Below, one piece after another: positions 1 to 5,856 of a stretch of 5,868 nucleotides of DNA. The notes beneath the pieces are model-generated. The model saw only the letters and a list, made by a program, of their open reading frames with translations, ran no database searches and was not told the DNA's origin. Made by a program: the position numbers and the translations under genes. Positions within the stretch are counted from its first letter, which is position 1, and each line of letters begins with the position of its first letter. Source of the DNA: Oscillospiraceae bacterium (lineage in GTDB: Bacteria; Bacillota; Clostridia; Oscillospirales; Oscillospiraceae); contig JAFVAS010000225.1 of the NCBI GenBank assembly GCA_017480395.1, forward strand, positions 1-5,868, given 5' to 3'.

Positions 1-557
1 ATAAAGACGTCCCCCGGCTCAATGCGGATCACCTGCTCAAATACCTCGCTGATGGAGTTGGTGTCCACATGGACAACGTTGTCGAAAATAAACGTGAAAT
101 AAAAGCTGATAAAGCTGGCCAGCGTGCTGGCGGAGCGCACACCCAGGATATAGATACGCTTGGCACCGCTGATGGCATCCACAGCCTGCTGGAAGGAGTC
201 CCGGTCGGTCTCCTCCAGCGTCAGCCGGATCTTCTCGATGTCAGACTGCATCACCATGGACATGACGTCGTGGTCACCGATGCGGTCATTGGAGACCTCG
301 ATGCGCTGCACGGCGGTCAGCTTGTTGCGGATCATCTCCTGCAGGGCGCGCTGCATGCTGGGATACCCGTCATAACCCAGCTCGGCGGCAAACCGAACCA
401 CCGTAGACTCGCTGACGTTGACCGTCTTTCCCAGCTTACACGCGGTCATAAATGCGGCCTTATCATAGGATTCCAAAATATAATTTGCGATCAGCCGCTG
501 CCCCTTGGAGAAGGAGCTCATGTTCTCCTGAATGACCGCAAGAATATCCTTTGCCAT
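1..557 (-). CDS. MurR/RpiR family transcriptional regulator, C-terminus beyond the window
   Basis: Read on the minus strand from the ATG at 557-555, the frame stays open to the left edge: 185 codons with no stop, so the gene is partial. Residues 1-77 look like the RpiR-type helix-turn-helix domain (MAKDILAVIQ start, FSKGQRLIANYIL, then VSESTVVRFAAELGYDGYPS at about 48-67, the recognition-helix region). From about residue 105 a SIS sugar-isomerase-fold domain begins (AKRIYILGVRSASTLASF at about 132-149, the phosphosugar-binding loop); its second half is missing. Family members are cytoplasmic regulators that sense phosphosugars and control sugar, amino-sugar or cell-wall recycling genes. The ligand and targets cannot be told here. 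A GGGTGAT ribosome-binding site (569-563) precedes the ATG. It is a separate transcription unit, since a terminator separates it from rluB. Family assignment is firm; the specific role is unknown. Confidence 0.9.
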   Translation of the reverse strand, partial: MAKDILAVIQENMSSFSKGQRLIANYILESYDKAAFMTACKLGKTVNVSESTVVRFAAELGYDGYPSMQRALQEMIRNKLTAVQRIEVSNDRIGDHDVMSMVMQSDIEKIRLTLEETDRDSFQQAVDAISGAKRIYILGVRSASTLASFISFYFTFIFDNVVHVDTNSISEVFEQVIRIEPGDVF

Positions 558-615
558 AACGTATCACCCGTTTTTAGTCTCGGCCCTTTGCATCCGCAAA
601 TGGGGCTGTCCCTTC

Positions 616-644
616 ATAATACCGTTTTGTCCGCAAAAATGCAA
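616..644 (-). promoter_or_regulatory. Predicted sigma-A type promoter of the RpiR-type regulator
   Basis: On the minus strand a TATTAT -10 box (621-616, one mismatch to TATAAT) lies 17 bases downstream of TTGCAT (644-639, matching the first three bases of TTGACA). Transcription would start near 609, giving a leader of about 50 bases before the ATG at 557. The -35 box lies within the 3' arm and first T of the upstream operon's terminator, so the two signals overlap. The spacing is ideal but the -35 is weak, so this is a prediction by inspection only. Confidence 0.4.
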
Positions 645-690
645 GGCAAAATTGCAGGATTTTTTTCAATTTCCTGCATTATGCCTTGCA
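635..690 (-). terminator. Rho-independent terminator of the S2P-scpAB-ytfJ-dac-rluB operon
   Basis: Reading on the minus strand, the arm TGCAAGGCA (690-682) plus TGCAGGA (678-672) pairs with TCCTGCA (659-653) plus TGCCTTGCA (648-640). The two paired blocks are separated by a small asymmetric internal loop (TAA against ATTT). The apical loop is 12 A-rich bases (671-660). The stem is followed directly by TTTTT (639-635). The structure begins 9 bases after the rluB stop codon. The T-run follows the stem only on the minus strand, so it terminates the rluB transcript. On the plus strand the stem is followed by A's and would not terminate. Confidence 0.88.
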
Positions 691-699
691 AAAAAAGAA

Positions 700-1392
700 T
701 CAAATGATCTCATCCCGCGTCAAGACGCGCCATTTACCGCTCTTCAGATCGCCCAGCCTCAGCTTCCCCTCGCGGATCCTTCGCAGCCGCAGCACCCGCA
801 GTCCGGCCAGCTCGCACATTCTGCGAATCTGGCGGTTCTTTCCCTCGTGGATGACGACATCCAGCAGGACGGTCTCCCCTTCCCGCCGGCGCACCTCCAC
901 CCGGGCGGGAGAGAGCGCCTGCCCGTCCAGGGTGATCTCCCCCCGGAGGACATCCAACGCGCCGGGGTGCCAGCCGTCCACCCGCACGAGATATTCCTTC
1001 TCCGTCTCGCTGGCGGGATGGAGCAGCATCTGGGTGAGCTCCCCATCGTTGGTGAAGATCAGCAGCCCCTCGGAGTTCCGATCCAGCCGTCCTACCGGCC
1101 AGACCCGTTCGCCGCAGTCGGCCACCAGCTCTGCGGCGGTCTTCCGCCCCTTCTCATCGGACAGGGTGGTCACATATCCCCGGGGCTTGTTGAGCATCAG
1201 ATAGACCTTCCTCGGCTCCCGCGGGAGGGGCACGCCGTCCACGGCGATCTCATCCCGCTCCGGGTCGGCCTTTACTCCCAATGATGCCACATGGCCGTTG
1301 ACAGTAACCCTTCCATCCTGTATGTACTGCTCGGCTGTACGTCGGGATACAATCCCCCGCGCAGACAGGAGTTTTTGAAGTCGCTGCTCCAT
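700..1392 (-). CDS. rluB: 23S rRNA pseudouridine synthase, RsuA/RluB family
   Basis: The 230-residue protein has an N-terminal S4 RNA-binding domain (about 1-48: RLQKLLSARGIVSRRTAEQYI then GRVTVNG). A pseudouridine synthase domain follows with the signature GRLDRNSEGLLIFTNDG at 101-117; Asp104 is the expected catalytic aspartate. The EGKNRQIRRM motif (183-192) is also present. Family members convert a specific uridine of 23S rRNA to pseudouridine during ribosome assembly. RluB is the best fit for a Firmicute of this length, but RsuA/RluE/RluF-type specificity cannot be excluded. The start is well fixed: MEQRLQKLLSARG is the usual S4 beginning, and GGGAGGAGG (1411-1403) sits 10 bases before the ATG. 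It is the last gene of the operon, and its first 121 bases overlap the end of the carboxypeptidase gene in another frame. Confidence 0.93.
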   Translation of the reverse strand: MEQRLQKLLSARGIVSRRTAEQYIQDGRVTVNGHVASLGVKADPERDEIAVDGVPLPREPRKVYLMLNKPRGYVTTLSDEKGRKTAAELVADCGERVWPVGRLDRNSEGLLIFTNDGELTQMLLHPASETEKEYLVRVDGWHPGALDVLRGEITLDGQALSPARVEVRRREGETVLLDVVIHEGKNRQIRRMCELAGLRVLRLRRIREGKLRLGDLKSGKWRVLTRDEII

Positions 1393-2486
1393 TGGGTCGA
1401 GACCTCCTCCCTCTCCACGTCCGCATAGGCACCTGCAATCAGGAAGCAGGTGCCTATGGTGCGGTCATCGACGGTGTAGACCACCTTGCCGATGCACGCG
1501 CCCTTCTCTACGCTGCACTCCAGCGTGTCCGGCAGATAGACCGTCTGCTGGATCTCCACGTCATCGGAGGTGAGGCAGTTGATGGTGCTGGAACAGTAGG
1601 CCGGGACACAGGTGTTGGCACCGTTGACCTCCACCGAGGAGAAGCATTTCCCCCGCTCGGAGAGGCAGTTGACCTGGTAGTGGTGATAGCCATACTCATA
1701 CATGGCGATCTGGTCATTCCAGTAGTCCGGCGCGCCCAGGGTCACCGCCACCAGCAGGATCCCGTCCTTCTCGGAGGCAGTCACCAGCGTCCGCCCCGCC
1801 GCTTTAGTGTAGCCCGTTTTCCCGCTGATACAGTAGGGATAGAGGTTGAGCAGCTTGTTGTGGTAATACAGCTCGAAGCCGTCAATGACCACATGGCGGG
1901 TTGCGGTGATTTCACGAAAATCCTCGTTCTTCATCGCCTCCACCATCAGCCGGGCCATGTCGTGGGCGGTGGAATAATGCCACTCCGCGTCCAGGCCGTG
2001 GGGGTTGGCGAAATGGGAATCGTTCATCCCGAGCCGCTGGGCATACTCGTTCATCTGATCGACGAAGGCGGCCTCACTCCCCGCCACGATCTCGGCGATG
2101 GCGGCGGCGGCATCGTTGCCGGAGTTTAGCATCAGGCCGTAGAGCAGCCCCCGCAGCGAGATCTGATCCCCCGCCTCGAAATACATGGAGGAGCCCTCCA
2201 CATCCGCCCACTCCGGCGTCATGGTGTAGACGGCGTCCAGGTCCTGCCCGCTCTCCAGGGCCACCAGCGCGGTCATGATCTTGGTGGTGCTGGCGATCAG
2301 GCGCTGATCCTCGGCGTTCTTCTCGTAGAGCACACTGCCTGTTCTGGCATCCAGCAGGATGGCGCTCTGGGCGGAGAGTGTCAGGCCGTAGGCGTCCGGC
2401 TCCGGCTCCTCCGGTTCAGCGAACGCGGGGAAAACCAGCGCGGAAAGCATAAAAAATGTCAGGATAATCGTCCAAAGACGACGCAT
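1272..2486 (-). CDS. Secreted D-alanyl-D-alanine carboxypeptidase (peptidase S11, DacB/DacF type)
   Basis: A 404-residue low-molecular-weight penicillin-binding protein. Residues 1-23 form a signal peptide (MRR, then a hydrophobic run, cut after AFA before EPEEPEP). The three active-site motifs are present: STTK at 66-69 (nucleophile Ser66, Lys69), SGN at 122-124 and KTG at 223-225. The family removes the terminal D-Ala of peptidoglycan stem peptides outside the membrane, limiting cross-linking. Beside ytfJ it may be the sporulation-type enzyme that shapes cortex peptidoglycan (DacB or DacF in Bacillus), but a vegetative role cannot be excluded, so no symbol is given. The start is supported by GGGGTGAA (2499-2492), five bases before the ATG. 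Two oddities stand out. There are ten cysteines between residues 219 and 374. The last 40 or so residues are encoded inside rluB, so the tail beyond about residue 365 may not be family-like. Confidence 0.93.
   Translation of the reverse strand: MRRLWTIILTFFMLSALVFPAFAEPEEPEPDAYGLTLSAQSAILLDARTGSVLYEKNAEDQRLIASTTKIMTALVALESGQDLDAVYTMTPEWADVEGSSMYFEAGDQISLRGLLYGLMLNSGNDAAAAIAEIVAGSEAAFVDQMNEYAQRLGMNDSHFANPHGLDAEWHYSTAHDMARLMVEAMKNEDFREITATRHVVIDGFELYYHNKLLNLYPYCISGKTGYTKAAGRTLVTASEKDGILLVAVTLGAPDYWNDQIAMYEYGYHHYQVNCLSERGKCFSSVEVNGANTCVPAYCSSTINCLTSDDVEIQQTVYLPDTLECSVEKGACIGKVVYTVDDRTIGTCFLIAGAYADVEREEVSTQWSSDFKNSCLRGGLYPDVQPSSTYRMEGLLSTAMWHHWE
1403..1411 (-). promoter_or_regulatory. Strong ribosome-binding site of rluB inside the carboxypeptidase gene
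   Basis: GGGAGGAGG on the minus strand lies 10 bases upstream of the rluB ATG (1392-1390) and wholly within the dac coding frame, where it contributes to the residues ERE-EV. It supports 1392 as the true rluB start and independent ribosome entry despite the long gene overlap. Confidence 0.75.
1424..1458 (-). repeat. Perfect 13-bp inverted repeat (stem-loop) inside the carboxypeptidase gene
   Basis: On the minus strand CATAGGCACCTGC (1458-1446) is followed by a 9-base loop, TTCCTGATT (1445-1437), and then by the exact complement GCAGGTGCCTATG (1436-1424). It lies within codons for about residues 342-355 of the carboxypeptidase and ends 12 bases before the rluB ribosome-binding site. No T-run follows, so it is not an intrinsic terminator. 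The repeat itself is certain; any function (mRNA stability, processing, translational coupling) is inference. Confidence 0.85.
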
Positions 2487-2528
2487 GAATCTTCACCCCA
2501 ATGCAGTTGATACATTCGAGTATGCCCG

Positions 2529-2948
2529 TTAAAAGACCTCTTCATCCGTGTCTGCGGGTTTTTCTTCCTTCTTTTTGTCAATGAAGTCGGTGACACGGTC
2601 AACCAGCTCCGGCACCATCTCCACAACGCGCTCCGCCACGCCGGCCGCGGGCGGCTCCACAGGCAGCAGACGCACCCGATCCTTGTTGACCACCAGGAAG
2701 GCCACCGGCATGATATTGACCCCGGCGCCGCTGCCGCCGCCGAAGGGCGTCCGGTTGCCGGACAGATTCTTGGGCACAAAATCCGACCCGCCGGAGGCAA
2801 AGCCCACGCTGACCTTGGAGACGGGAATGATGGTGATGCCATCCGGCGTCCGAATGGGCTCGCCAATGATGGTGTTCACGTCGATCATTTCCTTGATCTT
2901 CTCCATGGTAACGCCCATGATTTCCCCGATCTGATGCTTATCTTCCAT
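2529..2948 (-). CDS. ytfJ: GerW/YtfJ family sporulation protein
   Basis: This 139-residue soluble protein has the YtfJ pattern. The opening helix MGVTMEKIKEMIDVNTIIGEPI (11-32) leads into a beta-rich core, PDGITIIPVSKVSVGFASGGSDF (35-57). A glycine-rich GGGSGAGVNIMPVAFLVV stretch (70-87) follows, with a charged C-terminal tail (KKKEEKPADTDEE). There is no signal peptide or membrane segment. In Bacillus subtilis the homologue is a sporulation-expressed protein needed for normal spore germination with some germinants; its biochemical activity is not established. The start is supported by AGGAGG eight bases before the ATG. The gene follows DUF2953 by 28 bases, mirroring the ytfI-ytfJ pair of Bacilli. 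It is the clearest indication of a spore-forming lineage here. Confidence 0.92.
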   Translation of the reverse strand: MEDKHQIGEIMGVTMEKIKEMIDVNTIIGEPIRTPDGITIIPVSKVSVGFASGGSDFVPKNLSGNRTPFGGGSGAGVNIMPVAFLVVNKDRVRLLPVEPPAAGVAERVVEMVPELVDRVTDFIDKKKEEKPADTDEEVF

Positions 2949-2976
2949 GTTGAGTTCCTCCTCTGTCGGATTCTGA

Positions 2977-3708
2977 TTAGTTGGTTTGGTTCGGTTTCTT
3001 TCCTTGGTTTTCCGGTTTCGTTTGTTCCTTTTGCTTCTGTTTGGTCTCTTTTCTATGCTTCAGGTAGATTCGGAGGGCCTTGAAGCCGAGCTGCAGCGCC
3101 ACGCCCAGGAGCTGGCCGATGCGGTAGGAGGCCTCTGCCTCCAGGGCCACCCGGGTCTTGTCCTCCATAAAATCCACGCCCAGGTCAAGCTCCCAATTCC
3201 GCACGTCAAAGGCGGCGTTGATGAGGGGGAAGAGCGCGCCTCCCCCGGCGGAGACCTGTCCATAGCGGATCGCGGCGGCGGCGGGGTCGTCCCGCCCGGC
3301 GATGGCATACTGCACCGCAAGCCGGCGGATACACAGCTTGCGCCGCAGCTGGGCCAGGGCGTGGAGCGCCGGGCCGACCAGCTGAAGCAGCCAGAGCAGA
3401 TCGCCCAGACTGCGCCGCTGCGGGGGCTTGTCCGCCTCCTGCTCCTTCTTCTTCGCGGCGTCCTGCTGTTTCTTCTTCTCCTTTTCGGCCTTCTTCCGTT
3501 TCTTCTCCTGTGCCTTACGGCGTTTTTTCTCCTCCTGTTTTTCGGAGCGCTGCTTTTTCTGCATCGGGATGATACGGAAGTGCAGCGGCCCAATTTTCAG
3601 GTCGAGCACAAAGCCGTCGGCGTCATAGATCGCCCGGACGCCCACCCGGAGCAGCAGGATGAGAACGATCAACAGAAGGATGATGCCGATCACGATCAGC
3701 GCTGTCAT
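2977..3708 (-). CDS. DUF2953 membrane-anchored protein (YtfI-like)
   Basis: 243 residues. One N-terminal membrane helix (about 4-20, ALIVIGIILLLIVLILLLR) is followed by a short beta segment (DGFVLDLKIGPLHFRIIP, 31-48). Next comes a strongly basic Lys/Glu/Gln-rich stretch (51-95), probably helical or coiled-coil. The conserved-looking domain is at about 100-215, including AAAAIRYGQVSAGGGALFPL and the core WELDLGVDFMEDKTRVALEAEASYRIGQLL, typical of DUF2953. The last 25 residues are a second polar, Lys/Gln-rich tail. The function of the family is unknown. It is commonly next to ytfJ, which suggests a shared sporulation or envelope role. The ATG lies three bases after the scpB stop, with GGAGGAGGGGTGA just upstream inside scpB, so translation is probably coupled. 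Confidence 0.82.
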   Translation of the reverse strand: MTALIVIGIILLLIVLILLLRVGVRAIYDADGFVLDLKIGPLHFRIIPMQKKQRSEKQEEKKRRKAQEKKRKKAEKEKKKQQDAAKKKEQEADKPPQRRSLGDLLWLLQLVGPALHALAQLRRKLCIRRLAVQYAIAGRDDPAAAAIRYGQVSAGGGALFPLINAAFDVRNWELDLGVDFMEDKTRVALEAEASYRIGQLLGVALQLGFKALRIYLKHRKETKQKQKEQTKPENQGKKPNQTN

Positions 3709-3711
3709 GCC

Positions 3712-4317
3712 TCACCCCTCCTCCGCGGGAGTACTTCCCTCCTGCTCGGCGCGCAGCCGCTCGATGGCCGCCTGCATATTCAGCGTCAGCTGTCCGTCCT
3801 CCGGCGCGGAGTCGGGCAGCTCCGGCAGATCGTCCAGGCTCTTGAGGGCGAAGGAACGCAAAAACGTCTGGGTGGTGCGGTAGAGGATGGGCCGTCCCGG
3901 CACGGAGAGCCGTCCGCACTCCTCGATCAGTCCCCGATCCGCCAGCAGGCCCACGGTGTAGGAGGAATCCACCCCCCGGATCTGCTCCACATAGGCCTTG
4001 GTGGTGGGCTGGAAATAGGCGATTACCGCCAGGGACTCCAGCGCCGCCTGGGACAGATGGGGCGGCTTGCGGGTCTCCATCGCGCGGCGCACCCGGTCGG
4101 CGTACTCCGGCGCGGAGGAGAGCTGATAACAGTCGTCGATCTTCAGCACCCGGATGCCCCGCCGCTCATAGCTGTAAAAATCGGCCAGATGCTGGATCAC
4201 CTGGTCAACGGTCTCCGGCTCCAGCTCCAGCGCAAGGGCCAGCCGCTCGGCGGAGATGGGATCTCCCGACGCAAATAGAATGGCCTCGATCGCGGATTCT
4301 ATGTCTTTTAATTCCAT
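3712..4317 (-). CDS. scpB: Segregation and condensation protein B
   Basis: This 201-residue protein is typical ScpB. The N-terminal winged-helix domain is at about 1-80 (MELKDIESAIEAILFASGDPIS, then IRVLKIDDCYQLSS). The second winged helix is at about 88-165 (LSQAALESLAVIAYFQPTTKAYVEQIRGVDSSYTV, GLIEECGR, PGRPILYRTTQTFL, then LKSLDDLPELP). ScpB dimers bind ScpA and regulate the SMC-ScpAB condensin that loads on and compacts the chromosome in the cytoplasm. It follows scpA by 34 bases, the usual order. The ATG at 4317-4315 starts the expected sequence. The best Shine-Dalgarno match (AGGAG in ACAGGAGAAC) is about 13 bases upstream, longer than usual, and no better in-frame start is visible. The acidic C-terminal tail after about residue 170 is variable in the family. 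Confidence 0.96.
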   Translation of the reverse strand: MELKDIESAIEAILFASGDPISAERLALALELEPETVDQVIQHLADFYSYERRGIRVLKIDDCYQLSSAPEYADRVRRAMETRKPPHLSQAALESLAVIAYFQPTTKAYVEQIRGVDSSYTVGLLADRGLIEECGRLSVPGRPILYRTTQTFLRSFALKSLDDLPELPDSAPEDGQLTLNMQAAIERLRAEQEGSTPAEEG

Positions 4318-4351
4318 ATTTTTGAATGTTCTCCTGTCAGCGCGTCATCGG

Positions 4352-5143
4352 TCAATAGGTGTCGGTCAGCTCCGTCAGTTCAGAGGTGTCCTCGGTGCCG
4401 GTCACGGTGCAATCCGACTCGGTCCCGGCCAGGGAGATGCGGTGGCCGCGGCAGAGCTCCAGCACCGCCAGGAAGGTCGCCACGATCTCGCTGCGGCTCC
4501 GGTTGCCCCGGAAGAGGGCACGAAATCGGGTAATGCCCGCGTGGAGCACCCGGGAGAGCACCTCCCGCACCTTATCCTGTACCGGATAGGGCTCGTGTCC
4601 CACGATGCCGGCAAAGGCCCGCACCGGGGGAATGGCCGTCTGATCCGTCCGATCCAGCACATCCCGCAGGGCCAGCACCAGATCCTCCGGGCGGTGCTGG
4701 TAGTGGTAGCTGTGCTCCTTGGGCAGCAGCTCCGGCCCGCGGGTCAGATAGTCCCGCCCGATCTGAAAGCGGCGGTCAAGCTGGGGGATGACCGCCTTGA
4801 CCCGGGTGTAGTTTTCGTGGCGCTGATGCTCCTCCAGCGAGGCAATCAGCTGCTCCATCTCGGTCATGGCTTCCTCGTCCTGGATGGACAGAAGCATCCG
4901 CGACTTGATGTAGACCAGATGGGCCGCCATGGTGACAAAGGAGCTGGCCACATCCAGATCCATCTCTTTCCTGCGGTTCATCCAGTCCAGGTACTGATCC
5001 AGGATCAGGGCAATCTGGATATCCTTGATCTCCATTTTATTCTTGCTGAGCAGGTGGAGGATGAGGTCCAGCGGACCGTCAAAGTCCTCCATCTCCTCCC
5101 GCGCATGAACTACATGCTCCAGATGATAGACCGGTGCGTCCAA
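4352..5143 (-). CDS. scpA: Segregation and condensation protein A (kleisin)
   Basis: 263 residues from the TTG at 5143-5141. The N-terminal kleisin domain has the ScpA signature FDGPLDLILHLLSKNKMEIKDIQIALILDQYLDWM (about 21-55), then AAHLVYIKSRMLL (73-85). A variable linker (about 90-190) and a C-terminal winged helix (about 190-240: VREVLSRVLHAG, SRSEIVATFLAVLELCR) follow. ScpA bridges the Smc ATPase heads and binds ScpB, so it works in chromosome compaction and segregation. The same frame can be extended upstream to another TTG at 5164, but GGAGGTGA (5155-5148) lies inside that extension at the right distance from 5143. The later TTG is therefore preferred. The polar Thr/Ser/Asp tail (LAGTESDCTVTGTEDTSEL) is not a known motif. 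Confidence 0.95.
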   Translation of the reverse strand: MDAPVYHLEHVVHAREEMEDFDGPLDLILHLLSKNKMEIKDIQIALILDQYLDWMNRRKEMDLDVASSFVTMAAHLVYIKSRMLLSIQDEEAMTEMEQLIASLEEHQRHENYTRVKAVIPQLDRRFQIGRDYLTRGPELLPKEHSYHYQHRPEDLVLALRDVLDRTDQTAIPPVRAFAGIVGHEPYPVQDKVREVLSRVLHAGITRFRALFRGNRSRSEIVATFLAVLELCRGHRISLAGTESDCTVTGTEDTSELTELTDTY

Positions 5144-5147
5144 GCGC

Positions 5148-5155
5148 TCACCTCC
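5148..5155 (-). promoter_or_regulatory. Ribosome-binding site deciding the scpA TTG start
   Basis: GGAGGTGA on the minus strand; its GGAGG core ends seven bases before the TTG at 5143. The alternative TTG at 5164 would place this site inside the coding sequence and has no comparable site upstream, only the end of the preceding protease gene. Confidence 0.75.
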
Positions 5156-5169
5156 AGAAGACAAAACAA

Positions 5170-5856
5170 TTACAGCCCAAACACACCGGTGGGGAATCCG
5201 GTCACGGCGCAGAACAGCCGCAGCACACGGTTGATGGCATATTGCAGCGGAACATCCACCACGCCGAAGAAAACCAGCGCGAAGAGCGCCAGCATGACAT
5301 AGCGCTCATAGCGCAGAATGTTGTAGTAAATCCGATCAGGCAGCAGCGAGAACAGCACCTTGGAGCCATCCAGCGGCGGAATCGGAAACAGGTTGAAGAT
5401 GCCGAGACCCACGCTGAGCAGCGCGCAGCGGATCAGGAACATCAAAATATAATAGAGCACGCTGGCCAAAGCGCCGGTGGGATTCAGATGGAGCAATCCG
5501 GTGCCGAGAAACAGCGCAACCAGCGCAATGACAAAGTTGGCACCGGGCCCGGCCAGCGCCGTCAACGCCATCCCCCGCTTGGGATGCTGGAAATTGCGCA
5601 TATCCACCGGCACCGGCTTCGCCCAGCCCACCCCGGCGACCACCAGCATCAGCAGACCGAAGGGATCGATATGCCGAATGGGATTCAGCGTCAGCCGCCC
5701 CTGGCTCCGGGCGGTATCATCGCCCAGGCGGTAGGCCACATAGCCGTGGGACAGCTCATGCAGGGTGATGCAAACCAGCGCCGCCGCAACCCGAATCAGG
5801 AGCATGACCAGCGCATCGACATCCAATTGACTGACAAAGGTTCTGAAAAACGCCAA
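5170..5856 (-). CDS. Site-2 protease family (M50) membrane metalloprotease, start uncertain
   Basis: A hydrophobic protein of about 228 residues. The zinc-binding motif HELSH is at 33-37, inside the first membrane segment. The family stretch RLGDDTARSQGRLTLNPIRHIDPFGLLML follows at 43-71, then GWAKPVPVDMRNF (77-89), and NLFPIPPLDG at 155-164, where Asp163 is the third zinc ligand. Several membrane helices are visible. This short M50 subgroup (YwhC-like) cuts within membrane-embedded substrates, but its substrates are mostly unknown; it lacks the PDZ domain of RseP. The gene lies 26 bases before scpA, as often seen in Clostridia. The start is taken as the TTG at 5856, which gives a normal N-terminal length but has only a weak upstream site (GGGGGC). 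The frame stays open to the window edge, so the real start may be outside. Confidence 0.88.
   Translation of the reverse strand: MAFFRTFVSQLDVDALVMLLIRVAAALVCITLHELSHGYVAYRLGDDTARSQGRLTLNPIRHIDPFGLLMLVVAGVGWAKPVPVDMRNFQHPKRGMALTALAGPGANFVIALVALFLGTGLLHLNPTGALASVLYYILMFLIRCALLSVGLGIFNLFPIPPLDGSKVLFSLLPDRIYYNILRYERYVMLALFALVFFGVVDVPLQYAINRVLRLFCAVTGFPTGVFGL

Noticed and set aside
69..707. Plus-strand frame of 212 codons opposite the RpiR-type regulator
   Set aside because: The minus strand encodes a clear RpiR-type HTH and SIS protein across the same bases; the plus frame also runs through the terminator hairpin and encodes no recognisable protein.
532..1284. Plus-strand frame opposite rluB (and 1392-2129 opposite dac)
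   Set aside because: Both are antisense to genes with complete catalytic motifs and show only shadow-type composition.
1250..1438. Third minus-strand frame across the dac/rluB junction (62 codons, TTG start)
   Set aside because: Considered as a small gene or as the true dac end after a frameshift. It lies within two overlapping real genes, is Arg/Gly/Pro-rich and has no family-like sequence.
2986..4278. Long plus-strand open frame (430 codons) opposite DUF2953 and scpB
   Set aside because: It is antisense to two clearly recognisable genes. The translation is rich in His, Gln, Leu, Gly and Arg without any family motif, as expected from a GC-rich gene read backwards.
4256..5302. Long plus-strand open frame (348 codons) opposite scpA and the protease gene
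   Set aside because: Antisense to scpA and the end of the M50 protease gene. The composition is typical of a shadow frame and there is no credible ribosome-binding site or domain.
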